Source of the DNA: RGIG995 sp045542115
GTDB taxonomy: Bacteria > Bacillota > Clostridia > Oscillospirales > UBA644
Assembly: GCA_045542115.1 (NCBI GenBank)
Contig: JAZQKK010000018.1
Coordinates: 124,001-188,000, forward strand
Direction: 5' to 3'
DNA: 64,000 bases
Positions 50,282 to 58,787 of the stretch are shown one piece after another; within the stretch, counting starts at the first letter, position 1; each line of letters starts with the position of its first letter. The position numbers were made by a program, and so were the translations under genes. Under the pieces are notes generated by a model, which did not search any database, was not told the origin of the DNA, and worked only from the letters and a program-made list of their open reading frames with translations.

Positions 50282-51118
50282 ATGCTTAATGGTAAATATG
50301 TAATTATTAAAAAAGATGGTCAATATACGGGTAAGACTGAAATAAGTGATGAAGAATATAACAAATTGTTGAATGCGGCAAATATTTTAGAAGACTTTAA
50401 CTACCTATTTTTTTTAGGATGCAATTATGAATACGCAAAAGAAGCATTTCTGAAATATGATTTCTCTCAATTCGGAGTAAGAGAAATTGATTTATTTGCA
50501 GTAATACATAATGCGCTGAATGCTATTACAACGAATCTTAACATGTGGGAAACTTACTTAAAACGTAAATATAAAGAAGACAAGGATATTTTCCCCTTTC
50601 AAAACGATCAAACACTTGGTAAATCATATTTAGGATTAAGAGATTCTGAATACTACGACAATAATGTTGAGTATGTAGTTACCAAAGCACTGAGAAATAT
50701 GGCGGCTCATTCTGAGAAACCTTTCTCGGAAATTTGGTATGATGACAATTACAAACGACATTTTGCTATCCATACGGATCATCTTCTGAAAAACGATAAT
50801 TTGAATAAATCTGGAAAGGAAATAGTTTCTAATAGCGGCAAAGATTACTTTGATGTAATTGAAGTAATTAAGCGTTCATATGAAATAATAGATGAGTTAA
50901 ACATTGATTTGGTTAATTTTTTGCTAAAAAAAGAATGGATAAACTTTTATTCGAGTCGCATCACCGTGCGTGAAATTATTGGAATCGAATGGGATGGGGC
51001 ATACCTTGTCTCTGAAAATATAAAATATCCCAAAGACCACATGATGCGCTTGACCACAACCGAAATATCTAAAAACGCAATGCGAAAAATACTGTCGATC
51101 GTAGCTAAAAGCTTATAA
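50282..51118 (+). CDS. Uncharacterised protein, possible HEPN-type RNase
   Basis: 278 residues with no confident family assignment. It is mostly helical in appearance. The stretch VTKALRNMAAHSEKPF (about residues 139-154) contains R-N-x-x-x-H, the catalytic pattern of HEPN ribonucleases in toxins and abortive-infection proteins. A ribosome site GGGGG precedes ATG 50282. Codon use is A/T-rich. It lies alone between the two 153-bp repeats, as if inserted as a cassette. The function is inferred from one motif and from the location. Confidence 0.75.
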   Translation: MLNGKYVIIKKDGQYTGKTEISDEEYNKLLNAANILEDFNYLFFLGCNYEYAKEAFLKYDFSQFGVREIDLFAVIHNALNAITTNLNMWETYLKRKYKEDKDIFPFQNDQTLGKSYLGLRDSEYYDNNVEYVVTKALRNMAAHSEKPFSEIWYDDNYKRHFAIHTDHLLKNDNLNKSGKEIVSNSGKDYFDVIEVIKRSYEIIDELNIDLVNFLLKKEWINFYSSRITVREIIGIEWDGAYLVSENIKYPKDHMMRLTTTEISKNAMRKILSIVAKSL

Positions 51119-51205
51119 AGAAATAGACGGATTGATAAAATCCACTTCTTGTTCCACAATTTCGAAAGTAACCAGGAGTTCAAAATTCAAGTTAAAACTC
51201 ACATC

Positions 51206-51358
51206 ATGCATATCACCCTTCGAGAGCACCACTCCCGAAGGGCTTTTCTTTTCAGTTTATAATCTCAATCGTTCACGATTGTTTACTAAAATATCAAAAT
51301 TAAATGCAGTTATCGCTTCATCACCCTCTTGAAATTTTCGACATTTTATGATATAATA
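51206..51358 (+). repeat. 153-bp direct repeat, copy 2
   Basis: Second copy, with six differences from the first. It holds the same terminator (51216-51252), palindrome (51266-51281) and promoter (TTGAAA 51329-51334, TATAAT 51352-51357), here driving the XRE-GIY-YIG-type I restriction operon. The 87 bases before it (51119-51205) show nothing recognisable. Confidence 0.93.
51266..51281. promoter_or_regulatory. Palindromic operator candidate, copy 2
   Basis: CAATCGT-TC-ACGATTG again, same position relative to the defence operon promoter. The adjacent XRE protein is a plausible ligand. Confidence 0.5.
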
Positions 51359-51397
51359 TACCTGTTGAATTATATTCATTTATAAAGAGGTGCAATT

Positions 51398-51613
51398 ATG
51401 GCTGTCAGCTATAAAAAACTTTGGAAGCTTTTGATCGACCACGATATGAAAAAGAAAGACCTCGCGAAAGCGGCGGATATCAGTAACTATACCATCACCA
51501 AGATGAGCAAGGGCGAAAACGTCACCGTCGAAACTCTCGGCAAGATCTGCAAAGTCCTCGGCTGCGGTGTGGATGATATTATGGAATTTGTTCCGGAAAG
51601 CGAGGAAAAGTAA
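51398..51613 (+). CDS. XRE-family regulator of the defence operon
   Basis: 71 residues, a single Cro/C1-type HTH (LWKLLIDHDMKKKDLAKAADISNYTITKMSKGENVTVETLGKICKVLGCGVDDIMEF). AGAGGTG precedes the ATG. It is the first gene of the operon, 1 base ahead of the GIY-YIG gene, the usual place of a controller protein for restriction-modification genes. It probably binds near its own promoter. Confidence 0.9.
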   Translation: MAVSYKKLWKLLIDHDMKKKDLAKAADISNYTITKMSKGENVTVETLGKICKVLGCGVDDIMEFVPESEEK

Positions 51614-51614
51614 T

Positions 51615-52445
51615 ATGGCAATTAGTAAAAAGCTTGAAATTATATATCACAACGGCCAGCCCGATGGAATTCGTTCTATTCGTAGGCATCTCTCCACGAT
51701 GACAACCTATGTTATTCCTCGTCCTTTGCTGTCGGAAGCCAAGAAACTTTCGGGCATCAATCGCCCCGGAATTTACTATCTGATCAGCGAGAACGACGAT
51801 AATAAGATTGCCCAGATTTATATCGGCCAGACAAGAAACGGTGTTGTTCGTCTTGATGATCATAATCGCTCAAAGGACTTTTGGAACAAAGCGATTATGT
51901 TCTTGGCAGACAATAAAACTTTCTCTCTTGATATGATAAGCGGTCTTGTAGCTTATGCTATCGGCAAGGCGCACGATGCCAAGCGCTATAAGGTAGAAAA
52001 CTCGGTAAATCCTAAATACGAGATTGATGAATATGACCTTCCCTTGATCGAGGAAGTGTATGAAGAAATTCAGTTCATCATGGCAACTCAGGGTTACAAA
52101 ATGGCGAATACTAAGAACACCCTAAACGAAGCTAATACATTACATACTACCCGTAACGGCGTTCTTGCCTTTGGTGTTTATGACGGTGAACACTTTGAGG
52201 TTTTGGAAGGTTCAGAAATTGATATGAATCGTAAATGCCATTCCGCAACGATGGAAAAGCAACGCCAAACAGCACTTGTTAACGGCAATATAGTTTGCAT
52301 AGATGGGAAGTATAAATTAACTGTTTCCGTATCTTTCAATTCACCAAGCTCTGCTGGACAATTTGTTTTAGGCGGAAGCATCAACGGTTGGGTTGAGTGG
52401 AAAGATAAAGACGGAAAAACATTAGACGAGCTTTATAGAAAATGA
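51615..52445 (+). CDS. GIY-YIG nuclease-domain protein with DUF4357
   Basis: 276 residues from ATG 51615 (GAGGAAAAG ahead). Residues about 50-100 form a GIY-YIG fold (RPGIYYLISENDDNKIAQIYIGQTRNGVVRLDDHNRSKDFW); the C-terminus (SFNSPSSAGQFVLGGSINGWVEWKD) is a DUF4357 domain. Such proteins are frequent companions of restriction systems and may be nucleases; the role in this operon is unknown. Confidence 0.88.
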   Translation: MAISKKLEIIYHNGQPDGIRSIRRHLSTMTTYVIPRPLLSEAKKLSGINRPGIYYLISENDDNKIAQIYIGQTRNGVVRLDDHNRSKDFWNKAIMFLADNKTFSLDMISGLVAYAIGKAHDAKRYKVENSVNPKYEIDEYDLPLIEEVYEEIQFIMATQGYKMANTKNTLNEANTLHTTRNGVLAFGVYDGEHFEVLEGSEIDMNRKCHSATMEKQRQTALVNGNIVCIDGKYKLTVSVSFNSPSSAGQFVLGGSINGWVEWKDKDGKTLDELYRK

Positions 52446-52461
52446 TTAAAGGAGGCTGTTT

Positions 52462-55400
52462 ATGAAATCAAATTTTGAATTTCTGAACCGATATTGGCCG
52501 GCATTGGCGCAGATCGGTGAAACAGCAGAACATTACCTATATTCAGACCCGAATGCGTGCATATTCAAAATCGGGCTTTTTGCCGAGCGTTTGGTTCAGG
52601 AAATCCTTGTGTTCGAAAGAATGTCAGAACCCGAAGTGGATAACACGCATGCCAATCGCATTCGTATATTGAAGCGTGCAGGTCTGTTGCCTCATGAAAT
52701 AGATAATACTTTGTATTTGCTTCGTAAGACACGCAATTCTGCCGTTCACGCAGGCGCAGACTCGGTGGATGAGGCAAAGACGCTTCTTTCGATGACATAT
52801 AATCTTGCTGTCTGGTTTATGGAAACCTACGGCGATTGGGGATATATTGCCTCTGATTTCGTCATGCCCGAAGAAGTAGCTCATCCCGATTTTGAAGCAC
52901 TCATTGCTGAACAGGAAAAGAAGATTGCAGAACTCTCAAAGCAGCTTGCGGCAGTAACCACAACTGTTTCGGGCACAACGCAGAAAGAACGTGCAAAGCA
53001 GTCCGAAAAGGTTTCTTCTATGATGAACTGGACGGAAGCTCAAACCCGGTGCCTTATTGACGAGCAGTTGCAGAAAGCAGGTTGGGAAGCCGATACCAAG
53101 CATCTTCGATTCAGCAAGGGTACACGCCCTGTTAAGGGTAGAAATATCGCTATCGCTGAATGGCCTACTGATTCCGCCTTCTATAAAAACGGATACGTGG
53201 ACTATGCCTTCTTCATTGGTGAAAAGCTTGTGGCTGTTATGGATGCCAAGAAAGCCTCTGAAGATGTGGCTTCGACTATCGACGTTCAGGTAAAAGACTA
53301 TGCCACACATATCAAAGCCGAAGATTTGAAGTACACGGTCGGCACTTGGGGAGCATATCAAGTTCCTTTTCTGTTCGCTTCAAACGGTCGCTCCTACATT
53401 GAGCAGCTTCGTACTAAATCTGGTATTTGGTTCTTGGATGCGAGAAATTCAGCCAATCAGCCTTATCCTATCCGAAATTGGTTCAGTCCGAGCGATCTGC
53501 TCGAAAAGTTAGGTCAGAATATCGAAGAAGCGAACGAAGCTCTTGTAACCGCTGACGATTCCTTTATGACCGATCCTACGGGTCTTAATTTGAGAGATTA
53601 TCAGATCAGAGCCATTAACAAAGCAACCGAAGCCATCGTTGGCGGTAAATCCACCGCACTTTTGGCAATGGCAACAGGAACAGGTAAAACCCGTACCGTC
53701 CTTGGACTTATTTACAAGATGCTTGAATCCAAGCGTTTCAGACGAATTCTGTTCCTCGTTGACCGTGTTTCGCTCGGTGAACAGGCAATGGATACTTTTA
53801 AGGATGTCAAGCTCAAAGAGCTTATGACTCTTGATCAAATCTATGAGCTGAAAGCCATTGACGATAACGATATCAACCTCGAAACCAAGGTTAGCGTATC
53901 TACCGTGCAGGGCCTGCTCAAGCGTACTGTTCTTTCGGACACTCCCGATTTGATGCCCGGCGCCTTCGACTTGATTATCGTTGACGAGGCGCACAGAGGA
54001 TACATTCTTGACCGAGAGATGACAGATGAAGAAATCCTCTATGATAACCAAGAGGATTACATGAGCAAATATAAGCAGGTTATCGAGTATTTCGATGCGG
54101 TAAAGATCGCTCTGACCGCCACACCTGCGCTTCACACCACGCAGATTTTCGGCGAACCCGTGTTCACATACAGCTACCGCGAGGCTGTTATTGACGGTTG
54201 GCTCGTTGACCATGATCCTCCTTATATCATCAATACCGACTTTATTCAGAACAAGGCAAAATTCGCAAAGGGCGAAACCTTGGCGCAGTTCGATCCCAAT
54301 ACAAACGAGCTTTTGAATGGCGCAGTGCTTGAGGATGAGCTTGATTTTGATGTTTCGGAGTTTAACAGAAAGATTGTCCTTCCCGATAACACCCGTAAGG
54401 TGCTTGAAGAAATCTCGTCTTACCTCAACCCCGAAAGCGGAGAAAAGACCCTGATTTTTGCTGTAAACGATGCCCATGCGGATACGATTGTAGATATGCT
54501 TCGTGACATTTACAAGGAATACGGCATTTCGTATGAAGCCATTATGAAAATAACTGGCAAGACCGCCGGAGGTAACAAGAAGAAGGTATTGCAGGTTATC
54601 AAGCAATTCAAGAACAATCAGTATCCCAATATTGCCGTTACGGTCGATCTTTTGACCACGGGTATTGACGTGCCTGCAATTTGCAACCTTGTATTCATGC
54701 GCAAGATCAACAGCCGTATTCTGTTTGAGCAGATGCTCGGCCGTGCAACCCGTCTCTGCCCCGAAATCGGCAAGACACATTTCAACATCTTTGATGCCGT
54801 CAGAGTATATGAGGACTTGGACTCCACATCCGGTATGAAGTCGGTATCGGTCAGCAAGACGATGCCCGAGCTTCTTGAAGATCTCTTCCGTCCGAGTGAT
54901 ACAAGCAAACAACCTATCAAGGATCGCATCTTAGCTCGTTTGCAGAGAAAGAATAATCATCTCACCGCAGAACAGAAATACGAGGTTTCCGAGCGTTTGA
55001 ACGGTAGCGATTTGAAAGCCTATGTCAAGGAACTCAAAACCTATACAGAGGAAGCTTTCATCGAACGATGCCATAAGGACACCGATTTTCTCCTTTGGGT
55101 GGACAACCTCAAGGGCAAGAAGCGCGGTCACTACTACTCCGATAAGGAAGATACGCTTCTCGAAACCACGCGCGGTTACGGTGATACCGAAAAGCCCGAA
55201 GATTATCTCGAAGCATTCGCAAAGTTTGTGAATGAGAATAAGGACACCATCGAGGCAATTCGTATCGCATGTACCAAGCCGAGTGATATGACGAGAGCAC
55301 AACTGAAGGAGTTGAAGCTCGCGCTTGATAAGCAGAACTTCACCGAAAGCAATCTCAATCAGGCAATCAGCACCGTCAAAAACGAAGAAATCGTTGCAGA

Positions 55401-55698
55401 CATTATCGCACACGTTCGCCGTGCGGTATTGCATACACCGATCCGCAATCACGAGGAAAAGGTAAAGCTGGCGTTCAAGAAACTGATTGATGAAAACAGC
55501 TTTAACAAGATGCAGCTTGATCTTTTGGAGAAGATTAAGACCTATATGCTTCACGAAAGCCTTTTGAATGTAGAAACCTTTGAAGCACCTGCATTCAAGA
55601 TGGAGGGTGGATATGCAAGATTTGATAAGAAATTTGCTGGTCGCCTTGCGGAAATCATCCGTCAGATCAACACTTATATTTATGAAGGAGTCGCATAA
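52462..55698 (+). CDS. hsdR: Type I restriction endonuclease subunit R
   Basis: 1078 residues. N-terminal DUF4145-like region (residues 15-130), coiled coil (about 150-180), nuclease fold with GYVDYAFFIGEKLVAVMDAKK (D...D-A-K), superfamily-2 helicase motifs I ATGTGKTRTVL, II DEAHRGY, III ALTATPA, VI GRATRLCPE, then an EcoEI-type C-terminal region. It translocates DNA and cuts it when the site is unmethylated. AAGGAGG precedes the ATG; the stop overlaps hsdM by one base. Confidence 0.95.
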   Translation: MKSNFEFLNRYWPALAQIGETAEHYLYSDPNACIFKIGLFAERLVQEILVFERMSEPEVDNTHANRIRILKRAGLLPHEIDNTLYLLRKTRNSAVHAGADSVDEAKTLLSMTYNLAVWFMETYGDWGYIASDFVMPEEVAHPDFEALIAEQEKKIAELSKQLAAVTTTVSGTTQKERAKQSEKVSSMMNWTEAQTRCLIDEQLQKAGWEADTKHLRFSKGTRPVKGRNIAIAEWPTDSAFYKNGYVDYAFFIGEKLVAVMDAKKASEDVASTIDVQVKDYATHIKAEDLKYTVGTWGAYQVPFLFASNGRSYIEQLRTKSGIWFLDARNSANQPYPIRNWFSPSDLLEKLGQNIEEANEALVTADDSFMTDPTGLNLRDYQIRAINKATEAIVGGKSTALLAMATGTGKTRTVLGLIYKMLESKRFRRILFLVDRVSLGEQAMDTFKDVKLKELMTLDQIYELKAIDDNDINLETKVSVSTVQGLLKRTVLSDTPDLMPGAFDLIIVDEAHRGYILDREMTDEEILYDNQEDYMSKYKQVIEYFDAVKIALTATPALHTTQIFGEPVFTYSYREAVIDGWLVDHDPPYIINTDFIQNKAKFAKGETLAQFDPNTNELLNGAVLEDELDFDVSEFNRKIVLPDNTRKVLEEISSYLNPESGEKTLIFAVNDAHADTIVDMLRDIYKEYGISYEAIMKITGKTAGGNKKKVLQVIKQFKNNQYPNIAVTVDLLTTGIDVPAICNLVFMRKINSRILFEQMLGRATRLCPEIGKTHFNIFDAVRVYEDLDSTSGMKSVSVSKTMPELLEDLFRPSDTSKQPIKDRILARLQRKNNHLTAEQKYEVSERLNGSDLKAYVKELKTYTEEAFIERCHKDTDFLLWVDNLKGKKRGHYYSDKEDTLLETTRGYGDTEKPEDYLEAFAKFVNENKDTIEAIRIACTKPSDMTRAQLKELKLALDKQNFTESNLNQAISTVKNEEIVADIIAHVRRAVLHTPIRNHEEKVKLAFKKLIDENSFNKMQLDLLEKIKTYMLHESLLNVETFEAPAFKMEGGYARFDKKFAGRLAEIIRQINTYIYEGVA

Positions 55699-57218
55699 TG
55701 AGCACGCAAGATATTGTACAAAAACTTTGGAATCTCTGTAACGTATTGCGCGATGATGGTATTACCTATCATCAGTACGTTACCGAGCTGACTTATATTC
55801 TTTTCCTCAAGATGTTGGAAGAAACTGGCGAGGAGAGTGCATTGCAGAAAGAAGTCGAACAGGCATATAAAAAGCGCCTCGAACAGTATGCAAAAAGCAA
55901 AGAAAAAACGGTTGACGAGTTAACTGAAGAAGAAAAAGAAGGTAGACAAAATGCACTTCACAATTATTCGTGGAAATATCTCACATCTTTAACTGGACTT
56001 GCACTGAAAAAATACTACAATGCTATCCTTGCAGAACTGGGAAAGACATCTCTTCCTAAGGTCAGTAGCATATATGCCAAGGCTGTTTCAAGTATTGAGG
56101 AACCCAAAAACCTTGAAAAAATCATTGTTGAAATTAACAAGCTTGATTGGTTTGAAGCAAAAAAAGAGGGGCTTGGCGATCTGTATGAGGGTTTGCTTGC
56201 CAAAAATGCAGATGAAAAGAAGTCTGGCGCAGGTCAATACTTTACCCCTCGTGTTTTGATTGATGTAATGACTGAGTTGATAGATCCCCAATTTGGCGAA
56301 AGATGTTTTGACCCTGCGTGCGGAACTTTCGGATTCATGATTTCTGCATATCAACATGCAACAAAAAATACGAATTTATATGCGCTTACAGATAGCGAAG
56401 TTAATGCTTTTCAGGACTCATTTAGTGGTGTTGAGCTGGTACATGATGCACACCGTTTGGCATTAATGAACGCATATTTGCATGGTGTTCCAGCAAAGAT
56501 CTACTGTGAAGATTCGTTGGCTCCTGGAGCAAAGAGATTAAAAGAGTATGATGTAATTCTCACCAACCCTCCTTTCGGTACAAAAAAAGGTGGCGAGCAA
56601 GCCAAACGCGATGATATTTCATTCCAAACTCAGAATAAACAGTTAAACTTCTTGCAGGTAATCTATCGCAGCTTAAAAACTAACGGCGAAGCTCGTTGTG
56701 CTGTCGTTCTGCCCGATAACGTACTTTTTGCAGGCGGTGACGGTACAAGTGTGCGCCGTGAGTTAATGGAGTTCTGTGACCTCCATACCATTCTGCGTCT
56801 TCCTACCGGTATTTTCTATGCACAAGGTGTAAAGACCAACGTGCTGTTCTTTACGCGAGGAAAGACAGAAAAAGGCAATACTATCGAAGTTTCTTTCTAT
56901 GATCTGCGTACCAATATGGAGGGATTTGGAAAGACTCGTCCTCTTCGCCACAGTGATTTTGATGAATTTGCGAAAGGATATAACGATTCCACTAAGCGTA
57001 CAGGAGAACGTTGGAGCAAGTTCACTCGTGAAGAAATCGAAACCACATATGGAGATAGCCTTGATCTCGGCTTGATTAAGGACGATTCTATTATTGATGC
57101 TGAGGAGCTTCCGGATCCTATCGAAAGCGGAGAGGACGCCATCGCACAGCTTGAAGAAGCAGTAGATCTGCTGAAAAGCGTTGTTCGCGAACTGAAAGCA
57201 TTGAACTCGGAGGAATAA
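55698..57218 (+). CDS. hsdM: Type I DNA methyltransferase subunit M
   Basis: 506 residues. N-terminal HsdM helical domain (WNLCNVLRDDGITYHQYVTELTYILFLKM), motif X QYFTPRVLIDVM, motif I CFDPACGTFGF, motif IV LTNPPFGTKKGG. It adds N6-methyladenine with SAM and protects host DNA. The start overlaps hsdR (TAATG). Apparently complete. Confidence 0.96.
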   Translation: MSTQDIVQKLWNLCNVLRDDGITYHQYVTELTYILFLKMLEETGEESALQKEVEQAYKKRLEQYAKSKEKTVDELTEEEKEGRQNALHNYSWKYLTSLTGLALKKYYNAILAELGKTSLPKVSSIYAKAVSSIEEPKNLEKIIVEINKLDWFEAKKEGLGDLYEGLLAKNADEKKSGAGQYFTPRVLIDVMTELIDPQFGERCFDPACGTFGFMISAYQHATKNTNLYALTDSEVNAFQDSFSGVELVHDAHRLALMNAYLHGVPAKIYCEDSLAPGAKRLKEYDVILTNPPFGTKKGGEQAKRDDISFQTQNKQLNFLQVIYRSLKTNGEARCAVVLPDNVLFAGGDGTSVRRELMEFCDLHTILRLPTGIFYAQGVKTNVLFFTRGKTEKGNTIEVSFYDLRTNMEGFGKTRPLRHSDFDEFAKGYNDSTKRTGERWSKFTREEIETTYGDSLDLGLIKDDSIIDAEELPDPIESGEDAIAQLEEAVDLLKSVVRELKALNSEE

Positions 57219-57220
57219 GT

Positions 57221-58783
57221 ATGGCTAAGAAAACAAAAGATTCCAACCTTTCACTTGAAGAAAGATTGGAACAGGCGTTGATTCCTAACTGGGATGAGCC
57301 ATATAAATTACCACAAAATTGGTGTTGGGCAAAATTTTTGTGTTGTTCAAACATAAGAACAGGAAAAAAAGATGCTAACTATGGTTCCGAAAATGGTGAA
57401 TATCCATTTTTCACATGTGCTGCTGATCCAATAAGATGTAATGGTTATTCATTTGACTGTCATGCTATTCTATTGGCAGGCAATGGAGATATAGGCAATA
57501 TCTCAATTTATGATGGTAAATTTGAAGCATATCAGAGAACTTATGTTGTAGAAACAGTTGGAGATATTGACACAAGATATGCTTATTATTATTTTAAATA
57601 TAAGTGGGAAGATTACAACAAAGATAAGATGTTTGGAACTGCTATACCTTATATTCGCTTGGGTAATCTACAAGATTTTCCTTTTCCAATAGCTCCAATG
57701 TCAGAACAAGAACGTATAGTGAAGCAAATAGAATCTCTTTTTGCAAAACTCGATGAAGCCAAAGAAAAAGCTCAAGAGGTTGTAGATGGATTTGAAACTC
57801 GCAAAGCGGCTATTCTTCACAAGGCGTTTTCAGGTGAACTGACGGCGAAATGGAGAGAGGAAAACGATGTTGCTTTAACAAGTTGGTTACCATGTGCGTA
57901 TTCAGAACTTGGAACTTCAAAATTAGGCAAAATGCTCGACAAATCCAAAAATTCAGGAAGACAAGTTCCTTACCTAAGAAATGTAAACGTTAGATGGTTT
58001 GGATTTGATTTGTCAGATGTTTCACAGATGCTTGCATCAGAGGAAGAAATTAAGTTGTTATCTGTAAAACGTGGAGATGTGTTTATTTGCGAAGGTGGGG
58101 AACCTGGACGATGTGCGATTTGGAGAGATTCTGATAGCAATATGATTTTTCAAAAGGCACTACATCGTTTTAGACCTAATGATAAAATCATTGGTGATTT
58201 CTTGTGTTATTATCTCTATTTTTTGAGTGTAAATGGAGCACTTGAAAAATATTTTACCGGTTCTACAATAAAGCATTTAACGGGACAATCCTTAGCAAAG
58301 ATAATCATTTCTGTTCCCACTATCAATGAACAAAAAGAAATAGTCGATATACTTGATCGAATGTTATTAAAAGAACAACAGGCGAAAGAAACCGCCGAGG
58401 CTGTTATCGAGCAAATCGACACAATGAAAAAAGCAATCCTTGCTCGTGCTTTCCGTGGTGAACTTGGCACAAATGATCCGAGCGAAGAAAGTGCGGTGGA
58501 GTTACTTAAAAGTGTATTAATGGGAAATACTAATCAACAGGAACCTCAAAAATCCAGCAAGAAAAGTATAAGTATTCCCAATCATATCGAAGCAGCATTA
58601 CTTACAAAGTTAGAGAAAAAAATTATAAGCTTGTTTTATGCTACTGAAAGCAAGGTCGTTTCTGTTGATGAAATTATGTCGGTTAGTTCCAAGAAAATTG
58701 ATATAATTGATACTCTCATCAAGCTTGAACAACGCGGGATTCTTATAAGACTTAATAATTCTTGTTACCGTATTAAGGAGTAA
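57221..58783 (+). CDS. hsdS: Type I specificity subunit S with extra C-terminal domain
   Basis: 520 residues. Two target-recognition domains (about 10-160 and 215-370), each followed by a conserved helical spacer (SEQERIVKQIESLFAKLDEAKEKAQEVVDGFETRKAAILHKAFSGEL; later TINEQKEIVDILDRMLLKEQQ...AFRGELGT). About 75 residues beyond the normal end (from about 445) look like a winged helix (LEKKIISLFYATESKVVSVDEIMSVSSKKIDIIDTLIKLEQRG). It sets the bipartite site recognised by HsdM/HsdR. It is 2 bases from hsdM. Confidence 0.94.
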   Translation: MAKKTKDSNLSLEERLEQALIPNWDEPYKLPQNWCWAKFLCCSNIRTGKKDANYGSENGEYPFFTCAADPIRCNGYSFDCHAILLAGNGDIGNISIYDGKFEAYQRTYVVETVGDIDTRYAYYYFKYKWEDYNKDKMFGTAIPYIRLGNLQDFPFPIAPMSEQERIVKQIESLFAKLDEAKEKAQEVVDGFETRKAAILHKAFSGELTAKWREENDVALTSWLPCAYSELGTSKLGKMLDKSKNSGRQVPYLRNVNVRWFGFDLSDVSQMLASEEEIKLLSVKRGDVFICEGGEPGRCAIWRDSDSNMIFQKALHRFRPNDKIIGDFLCYYLYFLSVNGALEKYFTGSTIKHLTGQSLAKIIISVPTINEQKEIVDILDRMLLKEQQAKETAEAVIEQIDTMKKAILARAFRGELGTNDPSEESAVELLKSVLMGNTNQQEPQKSSKKSISIPNHIEAALLTKLEKKIISLFYATESKVVSVDEIMSVSSKKIDIIDTLIKLEQRGILIRLNNSCYRIKE

Positions 58784-58787
58784 TAAC

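Noticed and set aside
50094..51358. CRISPR array or IS ends for the 153-bp repeats
   Set aside because: Only two copies, too long for CRISPR repeats, and direct rather than inverted with a non-transposase gene between them.
53509..54912. Minus-strand open frame of 467 codons opposite hsdR
   Set aside because: Shadow of the helicase-coding frame with no domain or ribosome site.
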